Positions 1 to 11,560 of a DNA stretch of 64,000 nucleotides are shown here, in pieces (the stretch's first letter is position 1; each line of letters begins with the position of its first letter). The stretch spans positions 120,243,132 through 120,307,131 of the forward strand of contig NC_079493.1 of NCBI RefSeq assembly GCF_030052815.1, in the 5' to 3' direction. The notes under the pieces are model-generated. The model did no database searches. It was not told the origin of the DNA and was given only the letters and a program-made list of their open reading frames with translations. Both the position numbers and the translations under genes were made by a program. Source of the DNA: Hevea brasiliensis (taxonomy: Eukaryota; Streptophyta; Magnoliopsida; Malpighiales; Euphorbiaceae).

Positions 1-895
1 GGGTAAGAAAATTTGGGGCAGTGGATTTTTATGGCAAGAGAGAAGATGACTCTGTTGCAGCCGAGAATTGGTTGAACAGAACGGGTAGAGTACTAAAACA
101 ACTCCACTGCACTCCAGAGCAAAACACGAAGTCGCCATCTCTTTCTTTGCAAGACGATGCCTATGAGTGGTGGGACACCGTGTCTAGTGAAGTGCAGCCA
201 GAAGCTGTAACTTGGGATTTCTTTCTCTCTGAATTCAAGAAGAAGTATGTGGGTACTGTATACCTGGAAGAGAGAAGAAGAGAATTCATTAACCTGAGGC
301 AGAGACAGTTGTCAGTGGCTGAGTATGAGAAAGAATTCATCCGATTAAGCCGCTACGGAAGGGAGATAGTCCCAAATGAAGCTGAAAGATGCAAGAGATT
401 TGAAGAGGGACTAAATGATAACATCAAGATCCAGCTCACTGCCTTGGGAATCACCGAATTTACCAAGTTAGTGGAAGCTGCCATAAAGGTTGAAAAAGTG
501 AGAATTAGTGAGTGGACTAGAAGAGAGAGACAAGAAGAGGGACCGGGTCGGTCGAGTTCAGCTCTGCATCGGGGAAGAAGTTCAAGGGTCCTCCCGCACA
601 GAGTTCGGCTCAGCCACGGGGCGAGTCGATCTCGGGGCCTGGGCCACGATTCACCCCTAGGAGAGGTCAGTCCACACCATCAGTGGGCAGCTCTCCAGGG
701 ATGGGGTTCAGGGGACCAGCCCCAACATCTTCTGCATGTCCACACTGTCAAAGATGGCATAAGGGGGAGTGTTGGAGAGTGACTGGTGCCTGCTTGAGGT
801 GTGGGTCAACAGAGCATCAGTTGAGAAATCACGCAGAACTACTACAATGCTCCAACACAAGCAGCATGCACTGCTCCTGCACCACAGAGAGGTAG
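1..895 (+). pseudogene. gag: T1 gag (capsid/nucleocapsid), partial and frameshifted
   Basis: Gag forms the particle that packages element RNA. The capsid part is open from the left edge to about 550, with the retrotransposon gag signature: AYEWWDTV, the stretch ending EFKKKYV, then EYEKEFIRLSRYG and ERCKRFEEGL. After about 560 the conserved reading moves to another frame (683-895), where a zinc-knuckle-like segment contains CPHC and [14 protein letters not shown]. The last Cys of the CX2CX4HX4C knuckle is His here, next to a further frame break, so a base error is likely. The T3 gag genes at 36477 and 44666 are the same protein class but clearly diverged. The start codon is outside the window. 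Confidence 0.8.
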
Positions 896-1061
896 AAAAT
901 CTGGCAAGTCTGAGGCTATAGGACCATCACAGAGGCCTGTATCTGAGCCAGCAGAGAGGCCTGACAGTAGACCACCAGCAAAGGCCTATGCTATTAGAGC
1001 TCAGGAGGAGCAAGATGCCCCGGATGTCATAAGGGGTACGTTCTTCCTCTACACTACACCT

Positions 1062-2369
1062 GTGCATGCATTGGTGGATCCAGGATCCACTCACTCATAC
1101 ATCTGCATCAATCTACCCGTAGAAAGGGGGATACTGGTAGGGGAGAGTGACCAAGACATTCTGGTCACTAATCCATTGGGTCACAGTGTGGTAGTGAACA
1201 AAGTATACAAGGGTTGCCCTTTAAGGATTCAGGGGTATGAATTCTTGGCAGACCTGATTGAGTTACCCTTCCATGAATTTGACGTGATCTTGGGAATGGA
1301 CTGGTTGTCACATCATCAGGCAATGGTTGACTGCAAATTGAAGAGAATTTCTTTGAAAACCCCTGAGGGTAATGAGATCACAGTTGTGGGTGAAAGGACA
1401 GATTTCCTGTCCAATGTCATCTCAGCCACTGTTGCAAGAAGAATGATGAGAAAAGGCTGTGAAGCCTACCTAGCACATGTGGTGGATACTAGGCAGACTA
1501 AGCCAAATCTGAGTGACATACCCACAGTAAAAGACTTCCTAGATGTGTTTCCTGAAGGATTGCCTGGTTTGCCACCAGAAAGGGAAGTCAAATTTGCTAT
1601 TGAGACACTGCCGGGTACAGCACCCATTTCCATTGCTCCTTATAGGATGGCACCCACTGAATTGAGAGAGTTGAAAACTCAGTTGCAAGAGTTGCTGGAT
1701 AAGGGGTTCATACGCCCCAGTGTATCACCATGGGGAGCTCCAGTGCTGTTTGTGAAAAAGAAGGATGGGACTTTGAGGCTTTGTATTGATTACCGGCAGT
1801 TGAATAAAGTGACTGTGAAGAACAAATATCCGTTGCCTAGAATTGATGATCTGTTTGATCAGTTGAAGGGAGCAGGAGTATTTTCTAAGATTGATCTCAG
1901 ATTAGGGTATCATCAGCTGAGGGTAAAGGATGTAGATGTGCCCAAAACTGCATTCAGGACCCGGTATGGGCATTATGAGTTTCTGGTGATGCCCTTTGGC
2001 TTAACAAATGCACCAGCGGCATTCATAGACCTTATGAACCGTATCTTTCATCCACACTTAGATCGGTTCGTAGTGGTCTTTATTGATGACATTTTGGTGT
2101 ATTCCAAGACCAGGGAAGAACATGATGAGCATTTGAGGATTGTTCTGCAAACCCTGCAAGAAAAGAAGCTGTATGCTAAGTTGTCCAAGTGTGACTTCTG
2201 GTTGGATGAGATTGCATTCCTTGGACACATAGTGTCAGCTGATGGGATTAGGGTGGATCCCAAGAAAATAAAAGCGATGATGGAATGGAAGCCTCCCGAA
2301 ATACAACCGAGGTCGAAGTTTCTTGGGGCTATTTGGGTATTACAGAGATTTGTGAAGGATTTTCCCTAA
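1062..2369 (+). pseudogene. pol: T1 protease and reverse transcriptase, frameshifted at the RT end
   Basis: One open stretch carries an aspartic protease followed by reverse transcriptase. The protease shows the plant chromovirus active-site form DPGSTHSY near 1077-1100 and the ILGMDWL motif near 1290-1310. RT follows the usual linker ([10 protein letters not shown]) with [32 protein letters not shown] and the catalytic FIDD, whose two Asp codons are 2085-2090. The frame is open upstream of 1062, so this is the interior of a gag-pol polyprotein rather than a separate gene. It breaks near 2300-2335, where the conserved thumb segment continues in other frames up to RFVKDF. The core RT residues are present. 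Confidence 0.85.
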
Positions 2370-2975
2370 TAGCTCCAATGACTAAACTGTTACACAAGAA
2401 TGTCGATTTGACTGGAATGACAAGTGTCGCACCAGTTTGAGAAGTTGAAGGCTATGTTGACAGAGGCACGGTGTTAACACAGCCAGTGTCAGGGAAGGAC
2501 TTTGTGGTCTACAGTGATGCCTCTCATAATGGGCTAGGGTGTGTATTGATGCAAGGGGGGAAAGTGATCGCCTATGCTTCCAGACAGCTAAGGCCACACG
2601 AGCAGAACTACCCTACCCATGATTTAGAGCTTGCAGCAATTATCTTTGCACTGAAGATATGGAGGCACTACTTGTATGGGGAAAAGTGCTACATTTACAC
2701 AGACCACAAAAGCCTGAAATATTTGCCAACCCAGAAGGAGCTCAACCTTAGACAGAGGTGATGGATTGAGTTCCTGAAGGATTATGACTGTGTAATTGAT
2801 TACCATCCTGGGAAGGCAAATGTAGTTGCTGATGCTTTGAGTAGAAAATCCATGACAGCTCTGAGATCTTTGAATGCCCGTCTATCCTTGGTTCGAGATG
2901 GAGCTATTTTGGCTGAGTTGCAAGTGAGGCCAAACCTGCTACAGCAAATACTAGATGGGCAAAAGACAGATGAAA
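2370..2975 (+). pseudogene. pol: T1 RNase H domain, with one stop and upstream frameshifts
   Basis: RNase H removes the RNA strand during reverse transcription. The domain is readable at 2471-2900: [15 protein letters not shown] (first Asp), [19 protein letters not shown] (Glu), [10 protein letters not shown] (Asp) and [11 protein letters not shown] (last Asp). A TGA at 2759-2761 interrupts the RQRRW position; it fits AGA or CGA to TGA. Between 2370 and 2470 the connection segment is scrambled by short indels relative to the clean copy at 47623-47800, for example where that copy has CAG. The catalytic residues themselves are intact. Confidence 0.8.
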
Positions 2976-3625
2976 AGTTAATGGCTATTATGAGCAAGAT
3001 CTCAGAGGGAAAAGCAACTGACTATGGGGTGAAAGCAGATGGGTGTCTGTATTACAAAGGAAGACTGTGTGTACCAGATGATGGGGAATTGAAGGCTAGT
3101 ATTCTAAAAGAGGCACACACCAGTGTATATGCTATGCACCCAGGAAGTACAAAGATGTATCATGACACAAGCTTGATATTGGTGGCACAGTATGAAGAAA
3201 GACATAGCTGACTATGTGACTAAATGCTTGACATGTCAGCAAGTCAAGGCAGAACATCAAGTTCCATCGGGTTTGCTACAGCCTATACGCATACCTGAAT
3301 GGAAGTGGGATCGGGTCACCATGGATTTTGTAAGTGGTCTACCTCTCACCCAGAAGAAACATGATGCAGCATGGGTGATAGTTGATAGATTGACGAAGTC
3401 AGCACACTTTCTGCCAGTTAGGACTGACTACTCACTGGAGAAGTTAGCGAGTGTATATCGCTGAGATAGTTAGCGCATGGAATTCCACTTTCCATCATAT
3501 CTGATCGAGACCCAAGGTTTACATCGAGATTCTGGAAGAAGTTGCATGAATCCTTGGGTACACAACTCCATTTTAGCACAGCTTTCCATCCTCAGACGGA
3601 TGGGCAATCAGAAAGAGTAATCCAG

Positions 3626-3700
3626 GTAAACAATTGAAACCCATGAAATTGATACAAATATTGAATTGAAATGATAACAATAACGTGAAATACTTGTCAG
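3626..3700 (+). other. Candidate 75-nt spliceosomal intron within T1 integrase
   Basis: The segment begins GTAAAC and ends TTGTCAG, is about 27% G+C, and contains in-frame stops. Removing it joins ATCCAG to GTCCTTGAGG and gives the uninterrupted integrase reading VIQVLEDML in phase 0. The two T3 copies in this window have the same codons with nothing between them (about 40320 and 48940). It is absent from the sister family, has exact GT and AG borders and falls on a codon boundary, all of which favours an intron over a random insertion. At 75 nt it is near the lower size limit for plant introns. Confidence 0.65.
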
Positions 3701-4355
3701 GTCCTTGAGGATATGCTGAGGAGTTGTGTCATTGAGTTTGAGGGAAGTTGGGATAGATACCTCCCACTGGCAGAATTTGCATACAACAATAGCTACCAAG
3801 CTAGTATCCAAATGGCCCCATATGAAGCTTGTATGGGAGAAAATGTAGAACTCAGTGTCTGGATCGAATCTGGCGAAGACAAGCGGTAGGGCTGCACGGT
3901 GAAACAGACTGAGGACAAAGTAAAATTGATCAAAGCTAATCTGAAGGTTGCCTCGGACAGACAGAAATCTTATGCCGACCTGAAGAGAAAAGAAATAGAA
4001 TATGTGGTTGGCGACAAAGTGTTCCTCAAGGTGTCACCGTGGAAGAAAGTGTTGAGGTTTGGAAGAAAAGGTAAGTTGAGCCCTAGGTTTATTGGCCCAT
4101 ATGAAGTTATTGAACGTGTGGGACCAGTAGCCTACAGGCTAGCTTTACCACCAGAGCTGGACAAGATCCACAATGTGTTCCATGTGTCCATGCTCAGAAG
4201 ATACCGCTCAGACCCTTCACATGTCATCTCCAGAGAAGAAATTGAAATACAGCCGGATTTGACATATGAAGAAGAACCTCTACGGATCCTGGCTCGGGAA
4301 GTAAAAGAGTTGAGGAACAAGCAAATTCCATTGGTGAAAGTGCTTTGGAGGCACC

Positions 4356-4360
4356 ACAAC
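4356..4360 (+). repeat. Left 5-bp target-site duplication ACAAC of the solo LTR
   Basis: ACAAC lies directly before TGTAACACC (LTR start, 4361) and again directly after GGTGTGACA (LTR end, 22657) at 22658-22662. A 5-bp duplication is normal for Ty3/gypsy insertion. Removing the LTR and one copy restores the T1 chromodomain frame. Confidence 0.9.
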
Positions 4361-5499
4361 TGTAACACCCCCGTTTGCATAGCCTGGTATATTTCACTGT
4401 TCCGGTGACCGGTGTCGGTCCGGACAATTAATGGGATTAGGGCCACACTTAGGACAACTTGAGAAGCCATAAACACAAATAATTAGTAATGTTTAATTAG
4501 TTAACTATAAATAAGAAAAACAGAACATAAGAGGTTAAACGAGCCGAGAGTCACAGCGATGAGTGACCTCCTCGGGAACGACTGCGAAGTCATTTTAAAC
4601 TCAAATTTCGAACCGTAAAAAGTGACGCTGCGGTCCTTAGGACCCTTATGAACACAGTGGAAAAGAGAAAATCACGAAAAAGAACTGTTAAGCCAGTCAA
4701 ATAATTAGGTCAGGGAGCCGGAAGAAATATTGGATTATTTGCAAACCAGGATGAATCGGTGAGGGGCGATTTGGTCAATTGACCCCGAGAGCTGACTCCT
4801 GACCTAACTGTCAAATAAAATCAAAGAAAAGAAAATTTCGGAATAGAGAATTAAATTAAAGAACTAATAGAAAAAAAATAAATAAAAAAAAAGAGGAAGA
4901 AGATGGAAAAGTCAAAGTTGATGACATCATGAATGATGTCATAAACAAATTAATTTAGTAAATTATTAAATCGGGAATTGTGGTCTTCCATAAGATAAAG
5001 AAAAGAAAAGAAAAAAAAAATTAAAACACAAATCTTCTTCTTCAAAAAAACGTCTCTCTCTCTCACACCAAAACCACTATGAAAGCTCATTTTTGAGCTT
5101 GAAGAACCAAAATCCAACCATGGCCAATTGTCCTACCATAACTAGATGTTGTTTGGACAACTAGGAAAGAGGATTCAAAGAAAAGAAAGAAGAAAAATTT
5201 GAAGAAAAGGGAGAAGAAATTCTGCACACAAGGTTAGTAAACTAAACTTGAATTGTTAGTTGATTTAGTTATGTTTATAGCTTAATTAACCTAGGAATAT
5301 ACTTAAAATGAAAAGAAATTAATGGTGGGAGGATTAAAGAAAAATTCATCCAGCTAGGGTTTTGATGTGTGTGTATGAATTTGATGGACTTAAAGGTGTG
5401 TATGAGTATATGAACCTTAAGTAGTTGAGTTATTATGGTTTAAGGCTTTGAAAGTAGTTAAACACAATGAATTAGTGAGATTAGGGTTTGAATGTTAGG

Positions 5500-5504
5500 G
5501 TTAG
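5500..5504 (+). repeat. Left target-site duplication GTTAG of Athila-1
   Basis: GTTAG precedes TGATGCATAC (LTR start, 5505) and recurs at 20127-20131 right after GACGCATCA (LTR end, 20126). Confidence 0.93.
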
Positions 5505-7112
5505 TGATGCATACATTTTGCATAATCATTTAGGTTTAATTTCATAACCATTTTTATTTGATTATTAGTCATTTTTAGCTAATTTTATTAGTTAATTAGT
5601 TAGTTTTTCATAATTGTCGATTTTGGATTAATTTGTAATTTTTACTTTGTTTTGTAGGAAAAATGGTGTTTTTGAAGGACTAAAGAGAATTTTGCCATTG
5701 AGGAGTGTCTTCTACAGCAAAAAGATGCCAAAAGCAAGTTTTCAAGCTAAAATATGCATAGACCAAACTGTGCATAACTTGCCGCATAAGCTATGCAGTT
5801 CTGCATAAGGAGGAAGAACACTGTTCCAGAACCAGCCGAAATGTGCATAAGGAGACTGCATAGCTTATGCACATTCTCACCTCCCTTATGCAGATTCACG
5901 AAATTGTGCATAACCTATGCACCAAGTCATGCAGCTTCGCATAAGTGACCCAGAACCAGCCGAAAACTGCATAAGGGACTGCATAACTTATGCAGTCCCA
6001 TAAAGAGTTCATTAATGAGCTGGCAGAAGATTCCCTTAATGTATTCCTCCTAGAACATACTATTTTAGGGCTCCATGTCAGAAAAATGCTATATATAGTC
6101 CCATTTTCTCAAGAAAGGAAGGAGGAGGCAAGGAGCAAAAAAAGAAAGGAGGAGGCTAAGCAGAATTTGAAGAGTCATTTCCACCTTCCACACCATTTTC
6201 AACTAAGATTTGCAGATTTCTTTCTTTCTTTACACTTTTCTACATTTCTAGTGTTTAATTCCTTACTTCTTAGCTTAGATTAAAGCTTTATTTCCATTTA
6301 AACTCATCATATCTTGTAAGCATTATGGATAGTGAGTAGTTTACTTTTGATTCTGGAGTAAGGGTTGTAATATTTGAGATATTTGTGGATTTTGATTGGG
6401 TAATCCATATTTTGTGGCCTTAATGAGTTTTATTCATTTCTTGTAAGCTTAATGACATGCTTAATGTAGGATCCCATTGAGTAATGTTCTTAATCCATGG
6501 TTGAAGCACCGAAAGGAGAAGGCCTTGTGATAGATAATCAGGAAATTGGACTTAATTAACTTAGACCTAGAAATAGGCTAAGGATTAAGAGGATTCATGA
6601 TTAATTAAGGAACTTAATGTGTCTTAATTAATTCTAACTCCACGAAAGTAGGATTAGTTTGATTAAGGCACTCTTTGTCTCACCAGAAAGGGAATTCAAA
6701 GGATTTAAGAATTAATCTCCTTAAAACTCATAAGTTTCATAAGTTTGGACAACCAATTTAAAATCCCAAAATAGCTCGAATATGAAATCCTAACTCCTAA
6801 TCACTTTTTACCATTGTTAATTTCTAATCGAATTTAATCATTTGCCAATTTAAATATTGCCATATTTGAACTTGCTTATTTCTATTTGATGCAATTTTAG
6901 TTTAATTAATACATTGTTGAATAGAATATTAATTTTGCACATTTAGATTTCATACTCCATTACCCATTAATTCATCATTTTAATCTCATAAATACTTCAA
7001 TTTAGTCAACTTTTATATCGAAAATTCAATCATTAACACAACTCCTCGTGGGATCGATATTTTTCTATACTACTTGTACGATCTGCACTGCACTTGCGGT
7101 TGGGACGCATCA
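5505..7112 (+). repeat. Athila-1 5' LTR
   Basis: It starts TGATGCATAC and ends GGGACGCATCA, with the paired copy at 18518-20126. U3 (about 5505-6090) carries several units of a palindromic TGCATAAG motif at 5750-5995. A TATA box lies at 6090-6097. The R-U5 part contains oligo-purine stretches and no coding potential. A 97-codon frame at 5990-6283, also present in the other LTR, crosses the TATA box and has no recognisable domain, so I do not call it a gene. Confidence 0.93.
6090..6097 (+). promoter_or_regulatory. TATA box of the Athila-1 5' LTR
   Basis: TATATATA, flanked by GC on the left and GTCCC on the right, lies about 585 bp into the LTR. The same site is at 19103-19110 in the 3' LTR, and a related TATAAATA is at 25970-25977 in Athila-2. 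Transcription is expected to start some 30 bp downstream; this is inference. Confidence 0.6.
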
Positions 7113-7118
7113 AGTTTT

Positions 7119-7135
7119 TGGCGCCGTTGCCGGGG
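7119..7135 (+). other. Athila-1 primer binding site, tRNA-Asp type
   Basis: TGGCGCCGTTGCCGGGG starts six bases after the LTR end and is complementary to the 3' end of plant tRNA-Asp (GUC) including CCA. This is the primer site commonly seen in Athila-type elements. Confidence 0.9.
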
Positions 7136-7246
7136 AGTTGTTTGTTTAAGATTGAATTCTTGATTATTTTAGTTGTTTTTAGTTTTATCTTTGTTATCTT
7201 TTCATTTTGTGTTTGTTTGTTCTTTTTCAGGTACCTTTAATCTTTT

Positions 7247-9047
7247 ATGAGAAGAGCTAGAAGCTCAAGTGACACAACCTCATCGCTTAACTCAAATTGA
7301 GAAATTTTGTAAGGCCAACAAGAAAGAAACCAGAAGAAGGAAGGAAGTTTCGAGAGAGACTGAATTAGAAGCAAACATGGCTGATGAAAGAGTTAGAATT
7401 GGTGTTGGTAATGCTGGAAATGGTCAAAACAATGAAAATGAAGCCCAAGGTGAAGAAGTTGTTAATGCAAATGTGCCTAGGGGAAGTATGATGGATCATG
7501 CTTTTCCTCGTTTTGATGACTTGAGAGAGAGCATAGCAAGACCAAGAATTGATGCAAATAGTTACAAGATGGATTTTGGAGTTCTTCAAATGATCCAAAA
7601 CTCTCAATTTGGAGGACATCCTTCTGAAAATCCACACACACACCTGAAGAAGTTTGCTATGATTTGCGACATGCAAAAACAACCTGGAGTATCTGATGAT
7701 GCAGCAAGATTGAAGCTATTCCCATTCTCTTTGAAAGATAGAGCATTGGATTGGCTTGATTCTTTACCTCACAACTCCATTACAAATTGGGAGCAACTAA
7801 CTGATGCATTTCTTGCACAATATTTTCCACTGAAAACTCAAGAGCCGAGGAATCAAATGACGACTTCGGACCAAGAGAAGATGAAACTCTCTGTGAATCA
7901 TGGATGAGATGGAAGGAATTAGAGAGATTATGCCCACATCATGCCATTCCAAAATGGATGATAAATCGAATTTCTACACAAATGTCACTCCCGCAATCGA
8001 GGAATTATTGATGCTCAAACAGAGGAGAATTTATTATAAAGCATGAAGATGAAGCTTATGAGTTATTAGAGAAAATTGCAAAGAATACTCATCTTTGGAG
8101 TAGTCCAAGAGGACCACCCAACTCGAAAAAGGCAAGTCTGGAATGTATGATCTTGATCCATTCAACATGATTAATGCAAAGTTTGATGCACTTACAAATG
8201 TCCTTGCTAAGAAAATGGAAGATTTGAGTATGTTGGTTAGTTCATCATCATCACCGGAAGTTCACAACAAGTGGCTTATGCAGAGGAATCAACCACTGGA
8301 GTAGATTATGGAGAACAAGCAAGATATGTTGGTAATTATGGAAACAAGCAAATGGGGAATCCTTATTCTCAAACTTACAATCCAAATTGGAGGAATCATC
8401 CCAACTTTTCATGGGGCAATCAGCAAGGTCAAGTTCAAAATCGAATTTTCAACCACAACAAAGAGTCAAGTTCCATATCGAAAATAGGCAACCATTGCCC
8501 AATTTTCAGCAGAAAAATATGAACCCTCCACCAAAACAAAGAAGAACGAAATTCCACCATCAAGCTTTATTGCAACAGATTCTTGCCAACCAAAATAAGC
8601 ATGATGAGGAGATGAGAGAGGTGAAAGCAAGGTGGAACAAATGCAAACACACAATGAATCTTTGGAAAACCAGATTGCACAACAAGCATCTTCCTCAAGT
8701 GCCAAATCTTTTGGAAAGCTTCCAAGTCAACCAGAAAATCCAAGAGAGCATTGTCAAGCTATTACTTTAAGAAGTGGTAAAGTTATAAATGATGAGAAGA
8801 GTGAAAACAGTGAGAAGAGAGAAAATGAAAAAGGAACTGATGAGAGTGAAAAACAAGAGAGTGCAGAAAAATGTAAGGAGAAATTTGAAGAAAAAGAAGA
8901 GAAGTATATACCTCCTGAGCCCTACAAGCCACAACTTCCCTTTCCACAAAGATTTCACAAAGCCAAGCTTGATAGGCAATTTGGAAAGTTCTTAGAGGTT
9001 TTGAAGAAACTTTACATAAATGTGCCTTTGTTGATGCTCTTTCACAA
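7247..9047 (+). pseudogene. gag: Athila-1 gag, multiple frameshifts
   Basis: The likely start is ATG 7247-7249 (MRRARSSSD), matching 27129 in Athila-2. One base is missing near 7298, after which the frame 7300-7864 is open with the capsid core: MMDHAFPRFDDLRESI, HLKKFAMICD, LKLFPFSLKDRALDWLDSLP and WEQLTDAFLAQYF. Further indels near 7865, 7960-8060 and 8100-8640 shift the frame repeatedly; the zinc-finger/linker and QAITLRSGKV region is recognisable at 8632-9000. Compared with Athila-2 (27129-28980), many of the breaks sit where that copy, or its C-to-T decayed form, has CAG. The broken frame may therefore be partly a sequence-quality effect. Confidence 0.82.
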
Positions 9048-9990
9048 ATGCCCTCTTATGCAAAATTCTTGAAAGAAATTCTCTCAAACAAGAGAAAACT
9101 TGAAGATGATGAAACTGTAGCTTTGACAGAAGAATGTAGTGCTATCCTCCAAAGGAAACTTCCTCCAAAGCTTAAGGATCCAGGGAGTTTTTCAATTCCA
9201 TGCCACATTGGAGAGTCTTGTTCTACAAAAGCTCTATGTGATTTAGGGGCCAGTGTTAGCCTTATGCCCCTTTCTATCTATGAGAAGCTCAACATGGGAG
9301 ATCTAAAGCCAACCCATATTTCTCTTGATTGACGTAACAATCAAGTATCCTCAAGGGATTTTGGAGAATGTGCCCCAAGGTTGGAAAGTTCTATATACCT
9401 GTTGACTTTGTCATCTTGGACATGGAGGAAGATTCTAATATTCCAATTATCTTGGGGAGACCCTTTCTAGCTACAGTAGGAGCATTGATTGATGTGAAAG
9501 GAGAAAAGCTTACTCTTAGGGTTGGTGAAGAGCAATTAATTTTCAATATTAATAACTCTATGAAGAAGCATCATTCAAGTCGATACTTGCTTGAGAGTTG
9601 ATATTATTGATGAGTTGAAGAACACTTGAAAGAAATATCCGTAAGATCCACTTGAAAATTGTTTGGTTCATGGAGGAGGCATAGACTATGACAACCCTCA
9701 TGTAGCTGCATATACTCAACACTTAGAGGGAAGTCCACCATTCATTTCTGCTCCAGTTTTTCAACTCACACAAAAGGAAAAAGCAGAATTTAAGCAACCA
9801 TCATTCAAGGAAGAAGATGCACCTAAGGTAGAACTTAAGCAACTTCCTTCTCAGCTCAGGTATGAATTTCTTGGCACTAATAACACTTATCCAGTAATTG
9901 TAAATGCAAATTTGAGTACTTTAGAGGTGATAAGTTGTTAAGAGTGTTGAGAAAATTTAGGAAAGTTTTGGGATACACCATAGATGACAT
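9048..9990 (+). pseudogene. pol: Athila-1 aspartic protease region, frameshifted
   Basis: The protease shows the Athila-type active site ALCDLGASVSLMPLS in 9048-9332 and the second half, PIILGRPFLATVGALIDV, in 9368-9601. A gap and shift near 9328-9365 replaces the LQLADKSIKYPE segment seen in Athila-2 at 29245-29280. Another break near 9595-9660 precedes the linker to RT (9663-9941), which includes VELKQLPSQLRYEFLG. The catalytic Asp-Leu-Gly triplet is intact. The region belongs to the gag-pol polyprotein and has no start of its own. Confidence 0.82.
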
Positions 9991-10028
9991 TAAGGAATAA
10001 GCCCACATTTTTGCATGCATAGAATCGC

Positions 10029-10870
10029 TTGGAAGAAAATTGTAAACCATCTATTGAACATCAAAGGAGGTTGAACCCAAATATGAAAGAAGTTGTTAAA
10101 AAGGAAATTTTGAAGTTGCTTGATGCAGGGATCATATATCCCATCTCAGACAGTACTTGGGTGAGCCCAGTACATGTTGTTCCAAAAAAGGGTGGAATGA
10201 CAGTTGTCAAAAATGAAAATAATGAATTAATTCCCACTAGAACGGTGACTAGTTGGCGAATGTGCATAGATTACAGAAAATTAAATGTTGCCACTAGAAA
10301 AGATCACTTTCCACTTCCCTTCATTGATCAAATGTTGGAAAGACTAGCTAGGCATTCTTACTTTTGCTATTTAGATGGATATTCAGGTTTTTTTCAAATC
10401 CCTATCCATCCAAATGATCAAGAGAAAACCACTTTTACTTGTCCATATGGAACCTTTGCTTATAGAAGGATGCCATTTGGGTTGTGTAATGCACCAGCCA
10501 CTTTTCAAAGGTGCATGATGGCAATCTTCTCGATTTCATTGAAGACATAATGGAGGTTTTTATGGACGATTTTTACATTTATGGATCTTCTTTTGATATA
10601 TTCTTATCTAAACTTTCTAAAATTTTGCATGATGTGCGAATCGACCTTGTGTTAAATCGGGAAAAGTGTCATTTCATGGTTCAGAAGGGATAGTGCTTGG
10701 ACATTTGGTGTCTAACAGAGGAATAGAGGTTGATAAAGCCAAAGTTGAAGTGATAGAGAAGATGGCTCCTCCTACCAATGTCAAGGAATTCAAGTTTCCT
10801 AGGACATGCCGGGTTCTCTGACGCTTTATTAAGGATTTTTCTAAAATAGCTAAACCTTTGTCTAATTTGT
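10029..10870 (+). pseudogene. pol: Athila-1 reverse transcriptase, frameshifted after the palm
   Basis: The RT fingers and palm are open in 10029-10540 (DAGIIYPISDSTWVSPVHVV, CIDYRKLN, DGYSGFFQIPIHP, MPFGLCNAPATFQRCM). The frame shifts near 10530, and the catalytic FMDDFYIYG follows in 10541-10690. The thumb/connection part (10680-10870) is scrambled by short indels compared with Athila-2 at 30620-30830, where the same segment is mostly open. All conserved RT blocks can be found, so a functional enzyme may be hidden by sequence errors. Confidence 0.83.
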
Positions 10871-10939
10871 TAAGTAATGACACACCATTTGAATTTGACC
10901 AAGAGTGTTTGGATGCCTTTTGCAGTTGAAGCAAGCTCT

Positions 10940-11560
10940 CATCATGCACCAATCATGCAACCACCGATTGGAGCCTACCTTTTGAAATTATGTGTGATGC
11001 TAGCAACTATGCAATTGGGGCTGTTCTTGGTCAAAGAAAGGACAAAAAGGCTTATGCTATTTATTATGCTAGTAGAACACTGGATGACGCTCAAACAAAT
11101 TATGCAACAACTGAAAAGGAATTTTTGGCAATTGTCTTTGCATTGGAAAAGTTCAGACCTTACATTATTGACTCAAAGGTGGTTATATTTTCAGATCATG
11201 CAGCCATCAGGTATTTGCTCCGTAAAAAGGAGGCCAAACCGAGGCTCATTAGGTGGATTCTGATGCTACAAGAATTTGATTTGGAGATTAGAGATAAGAA
11301 AGGAGCTGAAAATGTAGTTGCTGATAATCTTAGTAGGTTGAAATTGGATGGTGAAGAATTGGATGAAATCCCTATTGATGAGTTTTTCTTGGATGAACAA
11401 CTTTTCTCTCTTGTTGCTAAACTACCTTGGTATGCAGACTTTGTGAATTATTTATCTTGTGGAGTTTTACCTCTAGGTATAACATGGCAACAAAAGAAAA
11501 AGTTTCTGCATGAAGTGAAGTTTTATAGATGGGATGATCCTTTACTCTTTAGGAGATGTT
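10940..11560 (+). pseudogene. pol: Athila-1 RNase H domain and linker to integrase
   Basis: The frame opening at 10990 and running to 11961 contains the RNase H residues in order: [15 protein letters not shown] (Asp), [17 protein letters not shown] (Glu), [11 protein letters not shown] (Asp), [10 protein letters not shown] (Asp). It is uninterrupted through the linker ([26 protein letters not shown]) into integrase. Only the upstream join near 10930-10980 is broken. Confidence 0.85.

Larger units (their letters stand above)
2976..4360 (+). pseudogene. pol: T1 integrase with start of chromodomain, contains an intron-like insertion
   Basis: Integrase inserts the cDNA into the genome. The HHCC zinc finger is present in pieces (HPGSTKMY, then CLTCQQVK after a frameshift near 3175). 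The DDE core has MDFVSGLP, then SDRDPRF after a second shift near 3465, and QSERVIQ. A 75-nt GT...AG segment at 3626-3700 separates VIQ from VLEDML. After a noisy stretch (3830-3900) the C-terminal domain is open again from 3899: GDKVFLKVSPWKK, GPYEVIERVGP, HNVFHVSMLRRYRSDPSH. The chromodomain-type tail begins (LVKVLWRHHN) and is cut at 4360 by an LTR. The tail continues at 22663, so the C terminus is interrupted, not deleted. Confidence 0.85.

Noticed and set aside
4361..5504. 3' LTR of T1 with a deleted chromodomain
   Set aside because: ACAAC duplications and in-frame continuation at 22663 show it is a solo LTR of another family inserted into T1.
5990..6283. 97-codon frame starting MQSHKEFINELAEDSLN, also at 19003-19296
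   Set aside because: It lies inside both LTR copies, spans the TATA box and transcription start region, and is conserved only because the LTRs are recent duplicates.
7119..7135. tRNA-like sequence at primer binding sites (also 27001, 36296, 44485, 53584)
   Set aside because: Only the complement of a tRNA 3' end is present; no cloverleaf or tRNA gene surrounds it.
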